Source: Brachybacterium paraconglomeratum (GTDB taxonomy: Bacteria > Actinomycetota > Actinomycetes > Actinomycetales > Dermabacteraceae). Taken from it: DNA of 64,000 bases. Below are positions 43,354 through 53,300 of the stretch, piece by piece. The DNA is taken from contig NZ_ML133863.1 of the NCBI RefSeq assembly GCF_003994255.1, positions 1 to 64,000 on the forward strand. The letters are read 5' to 3'. The notes beneath the pieces are model-generated. The model was not told where the DNA came from, searched no databases, and saw only the letters and a program-made list of their open reading frames with translations. Both the position numbers and the translations under genes were made by a program. Within the stretch, counting starts at the first letter, position 1. Every line of letters starts with the position of its first letter.

Positions 43354-44682
43354 TCAGGCCCCCTTGCCGGTGCTCATGTTCTCGGCGAACTGTTCGGCGG
43401 TGATCGCGCCGAGGAATAGCTGCTCGGTGTTCACCAGCAGGGTCTCGGCGTCAGTGGGCTGCAGCGCCTGGTCCCAGGACTGCGTGAAGGCGGGGGCCTC
43501 CTGGATCGAGGAGTAGACCCACTGGAGGTACTCGGCGTCCTCGCTCGCGGCGAGGGCCTCGTCCTGCCCGACGATCACGGGGACCGAGCCGGCGGCGATC
43601 AGGTCGGAGGCGACCTGGTCGGACATCGCCCCGTCCTGGAGGAACGCCTTGGCGACCTCGATCTCCTCGTCGGCTGCGGCCGAGGAGAGCGAGAGGTAGT
43701 TGCAGGGGTTGCCGACCAGGTTCTTCAGCTCGCCGGCACCGCCCTCGATCGTGGGGAACGGGCCGAAGCCCAGATTGCCGCTCGGCACGAACTCCCCGCC
43801 GCTGGCCTTCATGCTGCCGAAGGTCCAGCCGCCGTGGAGCATGAGGGCGGCCTGGTCGGTCCAGAGCAGGGCCTGGTCCGTGTTGGAGTCGGCAGCCATG
43901 GACTCGAAGCCGTCGGCGAAGGCCTTGATCTCGAGCAGCTCGTGGACCTTCTCGCCCATCGCGAGGACGGCGTCGTCGAGCCACGCCTCCTTGTCGCCGG
44001 CGGCGATCTTCGCGAAGACCTCGGGGCCGCCGACGCGGTCCAGGAGGTACTCGAGCCACATCATCGAGGTCCACCTCGACTGCCCGGCGAGCGAGATCGG
44101 CGCGATGCCGGCGGACTTCGCCTTCTCGACCACGCCGAGGAGGTCCTCCCAGGTCTCCGGCGCCTCGGCGCCGATGTCGCCGAGCACCTTCTTGTTGTGG
44201 AACAGGATGATGGGCTGAGTGGCGCCCTGGGGGAGGGCGTAGATCTTGTCGTCCACCGTCGCGGCGTCCCAGACGGACTCGACGAATCGGTTCTTGTAGT
44301 CCGCGTTCTCCTCGAGCCACGAGGTGACGTCCAGGACCTGCGATTCCTCGGCGTAGGTGCGCAGACCGCCGCCTCCCCATCCGTAGATGATCGTCGGCGC
44401 CTCGCCGGCACCGATCGCGGTGCGGATCTTCTGCTTGTAGGCGTCGTTCTGGAAGAACGTGACCTCGACCTGACCGGAATCACCCTCGTTGAAGGCGTTC
44501 ACGGCATCGCCGTAGATCGTCTCGTTGGGCTCTCCGGACAGGGCCCAGTAGGAGGCGCTGTCGCCGCCTCCGCCGCCGCCGGCACCGCCGGGTCCGGAGG
44601 TGCCGCAGGCGCCGAGGGTGAGGGCGGAGAGCCCGGCGGTGGCGCCGAGCATGCCGCGACGGGTGAGTGAAATGTTTCGCAT
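43354..44682 (-). CDS. Sugar-binding lipoprotein of an ABC importer
   Basis: 442 residues. Signal RRGMLGATAGLSALTLGACG with lipobox LGAC, Gly-rich linker, then an SBP_bac_1 fold (GEPNETIYGDAVNAFNEGD, VTFFQNDAYKQKIRTAI, PTIIYGWGGGGLRTYAEESQVLDVT). It captures the sugar outside the membrane. First gene of a six-gene operon whose promoter carries a dyad matching the xylA operator, so a pentose or xyloside is a reasonable guess. Confidence 0.92.
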   Translation of the reverse strand: MRNISLTRRGMLGATAGLSALTLGACGTSGPGGAGGGGGGDSASYWALSGEPNETIYGDAVNAFNEGDSGQVEVTFFQNDAYKQKIRTAIGAGEAPTIIYGWGGGGLRTYAEESQVLDVTSWLEENADYKNRFVESVWDAATVDDKIYALPQGATQPIILFHNKKVLGDIGAEAPETWEDLLGVVEKAKSAGIAPISLAGQSRWTSMMWLEYLLDRVGGPEVFAKIAAGDKEAWLDDAVLAMGEKVHELLEIKAFADGFESMAADSNTDQALLWTDQAALMLHGGWTFGSMKASGGEFVPSGNLGFGPFPTIEGGAGELKNLVGNPCNYLSLSSAAADEEIEVAKAFLQDGAMSDQVASDLIAAGSVPVIVGQDEALAASEDAEYLQWVYSSIQEAPAFTQSWDQALQPTDAETLLVNTEQLFLGAITAEQFAENMSTGKGA

Positions 44683-44746
44683 GACCTGCTCCTGGTGTCG
44701 ACGTTGACGGGGCCGTGCTCGGCGGGGGCCGTGGGGGCGTCGCCGG

Positions 44747-44786
44747 TAAGTAAGCGCAATTTACCAATCGGGGTGGTGTGGGTCAA
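44747..44786 (-). promoter_or_regulatory. Promoter and ROK-type operator of the sugar ABC operon
   Basis: On the minus strand, TTGACC (44786-44781), a 17-bp spacer and TAAATT (44763-44758) form a good promoter for the binding-protein gene. Over its -10 lies the 7-7-7 dyad TAAGTAA-N7-TTACCAA (44747-44767), which differs from the xylA operator (TTAGTAA-N7-TTACTAA) at one base per arm. The rest of this 300-bp divergent region has no gene. Confidence 0.68.
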
Positions 44787-44985
44787 CAGGGTGGCGGGAT
44801 CGAGACCTTGGGAAGCGCGGTCGCTTTGTGACCTGGGGGTATGCGGATGTCTGCGGCGATCTGCCGGTGACGGGGTGTGCCATGGCGTGTCGCCCTGCCT
44901 GCTCGGGGCGGTGATGGCCGCCAGCCGCCGGGGTCGATGGGCAGGCGTGGCACAGATGGCAGAAAGTTTCTATCGCGGGAGTAGT

Positions 44986-46041
44986 ATGCGCGCCATGGAG
45001 AGCACACGGAGGTCGCGCGGGCAGGTCACGCTCGCGCAGGTGGCAGAGGCGGCCGGGGTGTCCCTCGCGACGGCGTCCAAGGCGATGAACGGCCGCGGCA
45101 CGGTCAGCGCCTCCACCGCCGAACGGGTGGCCGAGGTCGCGCAGTCCCTCGGCTACGCGCTGCGCCCGCGCCGTGCGCAGAGCCGCCGTCGGATCGCCCT
45201 CCATCTCGAGGTCGCCGACAGCCCCTACGTGATGGGGGTCCTGGCCGGGGCGGAGTCCGCGGCGCGAGGCGCCGGCGCGGATCTGCTCGTGATCAGCTCC
45301 GAGAAGCAGGGGATCTCCCGGGCCTGGATGGCGCAGGCCGCCGGTGACGGGGTCGAGGGCGTCGTCGCCCTCACCACCCCGATCGACTCCCGTCACGTGC
45401 GCTGGAGCCGGAGCCTGAACCTGCCGCTGATCGTGATCGACCCGATCCTGCGCGAGGCCGACGTCGACGGGCTCCTCGCCGTCTCCGCGACCAACTGGGA
45501 GGGTGGGCGCAGCGCCCTCCAGCACCTGCTCGACCTCGGGCATCGCCGGATCGGGCTGCTCAACGGCCCCGCCGGCTCCGTCCCGGGCCGCCAGCGCACC
45601 GAGGGCTACCGCAGTGCGCTCGCGGCGGCAGGCATCGAGGTCGACGAGCAGCTGATCCACGGCGGCGACTTCAGCGCGGAGCTCGGCGAGGAGGGGACGG
45701 CGCGGATGCTCGCCCTGGCCGATCCGCCGACGGCGCTCTTCGCGACCTCCGACAACCTCGCTCACGGCGCGATGCGCGCCGCCCGCGCCCACGGGCTCGA
45801 GATCCCCGCGCAGCTCAGCATCGTCGGCTTCGACGACACGATGATCACCCGCTGGACCCAGCCGCAGCTCACCGCCGTCAGCCAGCCGCTGTTCGAGATG
45901 GGGCAGGTTGCGGTCGAGCGGCTGCTCGCCCTGCTCGACGACCCGCGCCGCTTCGCCCACCCCTTCGAGCTGCGCACCCGCCTGATGGTGCGGGGGACCA
46001 CGGCGGGGCCGCCGGACCCCGGCCGGGCCGAGCAGGGCTGA
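44986..46041 (+). CDS. LacI-family transcriptional regulator
   Basis: 351 residues. LacI HTH VTLAQVAEAAGVSLATASKAMNGRGTVS at the N-terminus, then a periplasmic-binding-protein-like sensor domain (LGHRRIGLLNGPAG, STVG-like LSIVGFDDTMITRWTQPQLT). The ATG at 44986 has GGGAG 5 bases upstream; an ATG at 44995 is the alternative. It is divergent from the sugar ABC operon, its probable target together with the ROK protein. Its stop is 9 bp from the convergent ROK gene. Confidence 0.9.
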   Translation: MRAMESTRRSRGQVTLAQVAEAAGVSLATASKAMNGRGTVSASTAERVAEVAQSLGYALRPRRAQSRRRIALHLEVADSPYVMGVLAGAESAARGAGADLLVISSEKQGISRAWMAQAAGDGVEGVVALTTPIDSRHVRWSRSLNLPLIVIDPILREADVDGLLAVSATNWEGGRSALQHLLDLGHRRIGLLNGPAGSVPGRQRTEGYRSALAAAGIEVDEQLIHGGDFSAELGEEGTARMLALADPPTALFATSDNLAHGAMRAARAHGLEIPAQLSIVGFDDTMITRWTQPQLTAVSQPLFEMGQVAVERLLALLDDPRRFAHPFELRTRLMVRGTTAGPPDPGRAEQG

Positions 46042-46050
46042 GGCGCGGGC

Positions 46051-47214
46051 TCAGCGCTCCTTCTCGATCCAGCTTCCCGGCGCGTCGAACACCGGCTGCC
46101 GCGCCGCGCGCGCCGCGCCGTGCAGCGCGGGGTCCGCGAGTGCGTCGGCCCGCTCGATCGCGACGGGGCCGGCCTCGGCGGCCAGGGCGTGGCGGTCCAC
46201 GGTCTCCTGCACCACCGGCGTGATCTCCTCCGCGATCGGCGCGAGATAGCCGGAGAGCACCACGGTGGACAGGTCCAGCACGTTCAGGGCGTTGGCGATC
46301 GCGAGGCCGAGCGAGCGGCCGATCACCCCGATCACCTCGGCACGGCTCGAGCTGCGCGCGAGCTCCTCGACGAGGTCCTCGATCCGCACCTCGTCGGAGA
46401 GACCTGCCTGGCGCACCAGAGAGAGGTAGGAGATGTAGGCCTCGAGGCAGCCGCGCCGCCCGCAGCGGCACTGCCGCCCGTCGGGCGCGACGACCGTGTG
46501 CCCGAACTCGCCGGCCCAGCCGTGCGCACCCTCGAGCACCGCGCCGTCCAGCACCACCGCGCCGCCGACGCCCGTCGAGCCGCGCACGTAGAGGAACGAC
46601 TCGCCGGGGCGGCGGTCGATCTCGGTGAGCACCGAGAGGCGGTTGTCGTTCTGGGCGCCGACGGGCCAGTCCGCGGGCGCCAGCAGCTCCTGCAGGCGGG
46701 AGATCACGGGGACGTCCGCCCAGTCCAGCCCCGGGGCGGAGAGGATCCGGCCGTCCTCGGGGCAGAGACGGCCCGGGATCGCGGCGGTCACGCCGACCAC
46801 AGGCAGCTCCGGCGCCTCCTCCCGCACCTCGTGGACCAGCTGGGCCGCGAGCGCGAGGGCGTCCTCGGCCGTGCCCTCGGCGACCCGGTGGTAGGTGGTG
46901 CGGCGCGCGAGCTCGGCGCCGGTGAGGTCGATGCCGAGGCAGGAGATGTGGTCCGCGGCGATCTCGAGCCCGATCGCGAGCAGCGTCCCGGCGGCAGGGC
47001 GCAGCGGCACCATCGGCCGCCCGGCGCCCGCCGCGATCGGCTCGCCCTCGGTCACGAGGCCCGCGCCGATCAGCTCCTCGACGAGCTTGGAGACGGTGGG
47101 CTTGGTGAGCTGCGTGAGCGTCGCGAGGCCCGCGCGGGAGGCGGGGGAGGGGGCGGTCTGCAGGGCGCGCAGCACGGCGGAGAGGTTGTGCTCGCGCAGG
47201 TGGGTGGACTGCAT
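46051..47214 (-). CDS. ROK-family repressor (XylR-like)
   Basis: 387 residues. N-terminal winged helix (ATLTQLTKPTVSKLVEELIGAGLV), then a ROK sugar-kinase-like domain with GSTGVGGAVVLDG, GEFGH and the zinc motif CRCGRRGCLEAY. The neighbouring xylA and a dyad in the intergenic region make it the xylose repressor, released by xylose or a derivative (known for family members). The same dyad lies before the ABC operon at 44747. Confidence 0.9.
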   Translation of the reverse strand: MQSTHLREHNLSAVLRALQTAPSPASRAGLATLTQLTKPTVSKLVEELIGAGLVTEGEPIAAGAGRPMVPLRPAAGTLLAIGLEIAADHISCLGIDLTGAELARRTTYHRVAEGTAEDALALAAQLVHEVREEAPELPVVGVTAAIPGRLCPEDGRILSAPGLDWADVPVISRLQELLAPADWPVGAQNDNRLSVLTEIDRRPGESFLYVRGSTGVGGAVVLDGAVLEGAHGWAGEFGHTVVAPDGRQCRCGRRGCLEAYISYLSLVRQAGLSDEVRIEDLVEELARSSSRAEVIGVIGRSLGLAIANALNVLDLSTVVLSGYLAPIAEEITPVVQETVDRHALAAEAGPVAIERADALADPALHGAARAARQPVFDAPGSWIEKER

Positions 47215-47282
47215 CGCGTCCGTCCTCTCGTGCTCGTCCGTGCTCGTCGTCGTCGGCGTTCGGGGTTCGTCGGCTCCCCGGG

Positions 47283-47331
47283 TTGTGCGGGACAGCCTCC
47301 CATGCGTAGATTAGTAACGGAAACTTACTAA
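47283..47331 (+). promoter_or_regulatory. xylA promoter with perfect 7-7-7 operator
   Basis: TTGTGC (47283-47288) and TAGATT (47307-47312), 18 bp apart, could be the promoter. TTAGTAA-N7-TTACTAA (47311-47331) is a perfect inverted repeat overlapping its -10 end, the placing expected for a repressor. Confidence 0.72.
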
Positions 47332-47417
47332 GGGAAGGGGTGCACCCCCGCCATGGCGGACCGCCGCCGTGCGCAGCACCCCCGACGACGCCGTCGACCA
47401 CCACCGAGGAGCACCCC

Positions 47418-48611
47418 ATGACCGCCCCCACCCCCACCCGTGACGACAAGTTCTCCTTCGGCCTGTGGACCACGGGCTGGCAGGCGCAGGACCAGTTCGG
47501 CTCCGCCACCCGCCCGCCGCTCGAGCTGACCGCCCACGTGCGCCGCCTCGCCGATCTCGGCGCCTGGGGCTTCACCTTCCACGACAACGACGTGATCCCC
47601 TTCGACGCCACCCCCGCAGAGCGCTCGCGGATCATCGACCAGCTCAAGAAGGTCACCGAGGAGACCGGACTGGTGATCGAGATGGTCACCACCGACACCT
47701 TCGCCCACCCCGTCTTCAAGGACGGCGCCTTCACCTCCAACGACCGCTCCGTGCGCCGCTTCGGCCTGCGCAAGGTGCTCGCCAACGTCGACCTCGCCGC
47801 CGAGCTCGGCGCGAGCACCTTCGTGATGTGGGGCGGGCGCGAGGGCTCCGAGTACGACGGCTCCAAGGACCTCCACGCCGCGCTCGAGCGCTACCGCGAG
47901 GGCCTCGACACCGTCGCCGGCTACATCAAGGACAAGGGCTACGACCTGCGCATCGGCCTCGAGCCCAAGCCCAACGAGCCCCGCGGCAACATCTTCCTGC
48001 CCACCGTCGGCCACGCACTCGCCTTCATCGAGCAGCTCGAGCACGGCGACATCGTCGGCATCAACCCCGAGACCGGGCACGAGCAGATGGCGACCCTGAA
48101 CTACACCCACGGCCTCGCCCAGGCGCTGTGGAGCGACAAGCTCTTCCACATCGACCTCAACGGCCAGCACGGCCCGATGTACGACCAGGACCTCGTGTTC
48201 GGTCACGGCGACCTGATCAGCGCGTTCTTCACCGTGGACCTGCTCGAGAACGGCTTCCCCTCGAAGCCCGGCGCCTACGAGGGCGCCCGCCACTTCGACT
48301 TCAAGCCCTCCCGCACCGAGCACGAGCAGGGCCAGTACGACTCTGCCGCGGCGAACATGGAGATGTACCTGATGCTCAAGGAGCGCGCGATCGCGTTCCG
48401 CCAGGACTCCGAGGTGCAGGAGGCCATGGCCTACTCCGGCATCGAGGAGCTCTCGCAGCCCACCCTCGGCGAGGGCGAGACCCTCGCGGACCTCCTCGCG
48501 GACCGCTCGACCTTCGAGGACTTCGACGCCGATGCGGCAGGGGAGCGGAACTACGGCTTCGTGCGCCTGCAGCAGCTGGCCATGCAGCACCTCCTCGGCT
48601 TCCGCGCCTGA
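47418..48611 (+). CDS. xylA: Xylose isomerase
   Basis: 397 residues, the actinobacterial class I length. TIM barrel with catalytic His region [13 protein letters not shown], metal ligands in [23 protein letters not shown] and [11 protein letters not shown], and DFKPSRTE. Converts xylose to xylulose in the cytoplasm. GAGGAGC precedes the ATG at 47418. Controlled by the adjacent ROK operator, followed by a long inverted repeat and then xylB. Confidence 0.96.
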   Translation: MTAPTPTRDDKFSFGLWTTGWQAQDQFGSATRPPLELTAHVRRLADLGAWGFTFHDNDVIPFDATPAERSRIIDQLKKVTEETGLVIEMVTTDTFAHPVFKDGAFTSNDRSVRRFGLRKVLANVDLAAELGASTFVMWGGREGSEYDGSKDLHAALERYREGLDTVAGYIKDKGYDLRIGLEPKPNEPRGNIFLPTVGHALAFIEQLEHGDIVGINPETGHEQMATLNYTHGLAQALWSDKLFHIDLNGQHGPMYDQDLVFGHGDLISAFFTVDLLENGFPSKPGAYEGARHFDFKPSRTEHEQGQYDSAAANMEMYLMLKERAIAFRQDSEVQEAMAYSGIEELSQPTLGEGETLADLLADRSTFEDFDADAAGERNYGFVRLQQLAMQHLLGFRA

Positions 48612-48670
48612 GGATCGCGGACCGGGGCCCGAGGCTGGTCGGCGGGCGCCCTGCATCGGGCCCGTGTCTT

Positions 48671-48734
48671 CCACTGGCGCTCAACCCGCAGCCATCGGCC
48701 ATAGGCCGGGTGGCTGCGGGCTGAGCGCCACTGG
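48671..48734. repeat. Long inverted repeat between xylA and xylB
   Basis: 24-nt arms (48671-48694 and 48711-48734) with one mismatch, 16-nt loop. It is the main feature of the 308-bp xylA-xylB gap. It could stabilise or end the xylA message, or be a REP-like element; no T-run follows. Confidence 0.75.
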
Positions 48735-48919
48735 ATGCAGCGGCCGGGCCCGCGCACCCTCCGGCACCGCCCCGGCCCGAGGCCGGCTTCCGGGGGCGGC
48801 CGGTCGCTCCTCGCCCGTACCCTGGCCTCGTGCGCGGTGCGCTTCCGCGCCCCGCAGGCCGCCTGACATGCCCCGCCCCACCTGCCCTTCCGTCCCGACC
48901 CGCTCGTAAAGGACCCCTC

Positions 48920-50311
48920 ATGGCCCCGCTCGTCCTCGGCATCGACTCCTCCACCCAGTCCACGAAGGCACTGCTCGTCGACGCCGAGACCGGGCAGGTG
49001 CTCGAGGAGCGCCGCTCCTCCCACCCCGACGGCACCGAGGTCGATCCCCGTGCCTGGCTCCGGGCGGTCGACGAGGCGGCGGGCCCCCTGCTCGAGCGGG
49101 CCGACGCGCTCGCCGTCGGCGGCCAGCAGCACGGCATGGTGCTGCTCGACGAGGCCGGCGAGGTGGTGCGGCCTGCGCTGCTGTGGAACGACACCCGCTC
49201 CGCCGACGCCGCGACCACGCTGATCGATGAGATGGGCGGGCCGCAGGCGAGCGTCGAGGAGATCGGCAGCCTCATGGTCGCCTCCTTCACCGCGTCCAAG
49301 CTGCGCTGGGTGCGCGACGAGGAGCCCGAGAACGCGCAACGTGCTGCGCAGGTGCTGCTCCCGCACGACTTCGTCTCCCTCCACCTCGCCGAGTCCGGCA
49401 CCGCCCCGTTCACCGACCGCGGCGACGCCTCCGGCACCGGCTACTACTCCACCCGCGAGGAGGCATGGAAGCCCGAGCTCGTCGAGGCCGCGCTCGGGAA
49501 GAACCTCGAGCTGCCGCGCCTGCCCTCGGCCCCGAACGAGGTCATGGCCCGGACCGCCTCCGGGGCCGCGATCGCGGCCGGCACCGGCGACAACATGGGC
49601 GCCGCGCTCGGCCTGTCGCTGGGCCCCGGCGACGTCTCCGTCTCGATCGGCACCTCCGGGGTGTGCGCGATGGTCAGCGATGCGCGTCCCGGCGATGCCA
49701 GCGGCACGGTGACCGGCTTCGCCGACGCGACCGGCCGCTTCCTGCCCATGACCACCACCATCAACGCCTCCCGCATCCTCGAGGCCGGCCGCGCCCTGCT
49801 CGGCGTCAGCCACGACGAGATGGCCGAGCTGGCGCTCGCCTCCGAGCCCGGCGCGAACGGCGTGACCCTGCTGCCCTACTTCGACGGGGAGCGCACCCCG
49901 AACCGCCCCCACGCCCGCGCCACCCTGACCGGCATGAGCACCTCCACCACCCGCGAGGACGTGGCCCGCGCCTACGTCGAGGCCCTGCTGTGCTCCCTCG
50001 CCGACGGCATCACCTCCCTCGAGGAGCGCACCGGCACGGCCGCCCGCCGCATCACCCTGATCGGCGGCGGAGCCCGCTCCCGCGCTGTCCAGCAGCTCGC
50101 CCCCGCGATCTTCGGCCGCGAGGTCACGATCGCGCCCGACGGGGAGTTCGTCGCGCTCGGTGCCGCTCGTCAGGCCGCCTGGGCGCTCGCCGGCACCGAG
50201 GAGCCGCCGAGCTGGGAGATCAGCGGCTCCCGCGTGGTCTCGGCCGAGGCGACGCCGCAGGTGCTCGAGGCGTATCGGGAGCTGAAGGAGCGCACCGAGG
50301 GGTGGGGCTGA
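48920..50311 (+). CDS. xylB: Xylulokinase
   Basis: 463 residues. FGGY kinase with LVLGIDSSTQSTKALLVD, GGQQHGMVLLDE, LLWNDTRS, and the C-terminal GGGARSRAVQQLAPAIFG ATP site. It phosphorylates xylulose made by XylA. AAAGGA precedes the ATG at 48920. It may be read through from xylA or have its own promoter. Confidence 0.95.
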   Translation: MAPLVLGIDSSTQSTKALLVDAETGQVLEERRSSHPDGTEVDPRAWLRAVDEAAGPLLERADALAVGGQQHGMVLLDEAGEVVRPALLWNDTRSADAATTLIDEMGGPQASVEEIGSLMVASFTASKLRWVRDEEPENAQRAAQVLLPHDFVSLHLAESGTAPFTDRGDASGTGYYSTREEAWKPELVEAALGKNLELPRLPSAPNEVMARTASGAAIAAGTGDNMGAALGLSLGPGDVSVSIGTSGVCAMVSDARPGDASGTVTGFADATGRFLPMTTTINASRILEAGRALLGVSHDEMAELALASEPGANGVTLLPYFDGERTPNRPHARATLTGMSTSTTREDVARAYVEALLCSLADGITSLEERTGTAARRITLIGGGARSRAVQQLAPAIFGREVTIAPDGEFVALGAARQAAWALAGTEEPPSWEISGSRVVSAEATPQVLEAYRELKERTEGWG

Positions 50312-50352
50312 CGGCGCGGAGGCGTTCCCGCGGGAACGTCGGCGGGCCGTGG

Positions 50353-53300
50353 TCAGGCGAGCGAGCGCTCGTCGGCGGTGCCGGACGGGTTCGCGGCGCG
50401 CTCGATGTCGTGCAGCACGGTGATCACGGCGTCGGCGTCCTGTTCACGGGGGAAGACGTAGTCAATGCGAGTCGTGGACTTGTCCTCGTAGGGGGACTGG
50501 AACAGCCGATCGGGTGTCATCTCGCCGCGTCGCGTGAGCTCGTCGATCACCATCGTGAGGAACTCGAGCTGAGTGGCGTTCAGCCCACCCGGCGCGATCT
50601 TCTCGGCGAACGCAGCCTCGGCGGCGGCACGATCGAGGCCGACGAGAGAGCGCACGAAGATCCCGAGTCCGCGCTCACCGCTGACCGCGGCGAGGGCTTC
50701 CGGGGTGCCCTCTCCCTGTTCGACGAGGATCCGCTCGAGCTCCTCGAGGTCGGTCTCGGTCAGCGGCATGTTACGTCGCAGTCGCTGGATGGCGACGTGG
50801 TCACGGTGCTCGCGGATGTAGGCGGTGACCTTCTCGCGGAAGCGCTTCTGGTCGACGCCGGCGGTGGCGAGCGGCAGATCGACCGAGCGGGACTCCCCGA
50901 GATCGTCCTCGAAGTCCGTGATGATGATCGAGCGCTTCTTCCGGTCGAGGAACTGCACCAGGCTGCGCATTCCGCGACGGGCCCGTTCGAGCATCGGGAG
51001 GGTGATGTCCTCCCACCAGTCGTCCCCGGCCACCTCTTGCAGCAGCTCCGCAGCGGCGGCGACCTGCGGGATCGTCTGCTTCTCGAGAAGCTGGGCCGCC
51101 ACCGATTGCATGACCGTCCGCGTGCGCGCGGCGAGGGCGTCGTCGTTCTCGAGCTGGGCCAGCTCCCGCTGGAGGACCACGAGATCGAACCTCTTGGCCT
51201 GCTCATCGTCTGTAGCGGCCGACGACGGCAGAGCCCCGAGGGCGCTCGAGATGTCGTCGGCCGTGAGTGCGGTCAGCGGGGCGTCCCATCCTTCGGGTGA
51301 CGAGTAGGCGTCGAGAAGCCGACGGTGGGGACGGGCGAGGAAGGAGTCGGCGGGGACGCCGGCGACGAAGCCGCTCAGCCAGTCGACCGCGTCGGCACGG
51401 ACCGTGTCATCCCCGGCGGTCGCGTCGATGCCTGCGACGAGTCGTGCACGGACCGTGAACAGTCGCTGCGAGAGGGGGACCTGGACGCTGACGGTCCGAT
51501 CAGCTGGATCCTGGGAGAAGTATTCGACGTTCCCGCAGACGTCGAAGACGCGGAACGCCGTCTTGTCCCCGTCGCTGAAGATCCCGGGCGAGAGCCGTGT
51601 GCCGCGGCCGATCATCTGCCAGAACTTGGTCTTGGAGAACACCTGCTTGAAGAGAACCAGGTTCAGCACCTCGGGCACATCGATGCCGGTGTCGAGCATG
51701 TCCACGCTGATCGCGATGTGCGGGGCCTTCTCCGGCTGGGAGAAGGAGTCGATGAGGGTCTGCGCGTAGGCGGAGTGACTCGTGATGACCTGCGCGAAGT
51801 CCCCACCGAGATGGGGATACTGCGCGTCGAAGCGTTCCTTGAGGAACTGCGCGTGGCGCTGGTTCATTGCGAACACGATGGTCTTGCCGATGCGGTCGCC
51901 GCCCGAGACGGTGAACCCGTGCTGCATGAGCTCGGCGAGCACCTTGTCCGCGGTGTCGGCGTTGAACAGCGAGCGGAACACCCGCGGCGCCTCGACCTCG
52001 GTGGGCATCTCCGTCTCGGGATGCTCCTCGCCGTCGACGCGCTCCCAGTCGATCTCCTCCCACTTCTCCTTCTCGTCCTCGGGGAGGTCGTCGTAGCGGA
52101 TGCCCTTGCGATGGAATCCGAGATCGTAGACGTGGTTCTCGGGACCCACGAGGTATCCCTCAGCGATGGCTTCGTCCAGCGTGTAAAGGTCCGTAGGGAC
52201 CCCGTCCTCGATGTTGAACAGCCGGAACGTGCTGCGCGCGATGTCGTCGACGGGGGTCGCCGTGAGTCCGAGCAGGAGCCCGTCGAACCAGTCGAACAGC
52301 GCTCCGTACTTCTGGTAGACGGAACGATGCGCCTCGTCGATGACGACCAGGTCGAAGAACCCCGGACCGAAGCGTCGCCCTGTCGTATTGCGTGCGGCAT
52401 CGACGAGGTTGAGCATCGTGGGATAGGTCGAGAGGTAGACCCTGGCCTCGGTCTCCTTGTCGACGGTGAGGTTCACGGACGCGACGTCCGGGAGGAGGCT
52501 GGAGAAGGCGCGGTGCGCCTGCTTCACGAGCGCGGCACGGTCGGCGAGGAACAGCACCCGCTTCGCCCATCCCTGCTCCATGAGCTGCTTGACCAGCGCG
52601 ATCGTGGTGCGAGTCTTGCCGGTGCCGGTGGCCATGACGAGCAGAGCGCGGCGCTGCTTCTGATCGAAGTGGGCCCCCACCTTCGCGATCGCCCGCTGCT
52701 GATAGGGGCGACCCGCGATCGCCGGGTCGACGGGCGCTCCAGAGAGCGGTGAGCGGAGGGTGCGGCGTCGGATCATCGTCTCGAGCTCGCCACGGGTGAA
52801 GAAACCTGCGACCTCTCGAGCAGGCGTGTCCGGGTCCTCGATCAGCAGGTGCCGGTCGCCGTTGCTGAGGAAGATGACGGGGCGCTGCCCGAACTTCGCG
52901 TCGAGTGAGTTGGCATAGAGGGTCGCCTGCCGTTCTCCGGCCGACGGGTCGAGGGAGGAGCGCTTGGCCTCGACGATGCCGAGCGGGAGACCGTCGGCTC
53001 CCCACAGCACGTAGTCGACGCGGCCGGTCCCAGTGGCGTTGGTACCGGGGGTGATCGGGAGCCCGTCGACGGGATACTCGCGGTCCTGTGGTTCGTCGAG
53101 CGCCCACCCCGCATCGCGCAACTGCTCGTCGATGAGCGCGGCGCGCGTCTCGTTCTCGCGGTAGTCGTGGGTGTCTGCTGCGGCGTCGGCCGCCTTCGCC
53201 GCGGCGATCTGCTTCCGCAGCTCCTTGAGCTCCTCCTCCAGGGCGGAGAGCTTCTCGTCGCGCTCGGCGATCTCGCGCCGGGAAGCCTCCTGCTGTTCGG

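Noticed and set aside
34811..44682. Possible myo-inositol catabolic cluster because of three Gfo/Idh proteins
   Set aside because: No iolB, C, D or E genes are present; the promoter dyad points to xylose control instead.
33936..50338. 16-bp palindrome CGTTCCCGCGGGAACG at 33936-33951 and again at 50323-50338
   Set aside because: One copy lies in the HNH coding sequence and the other after xylB; with this GC content two chance copies are possible, and no common regulator is apparent.
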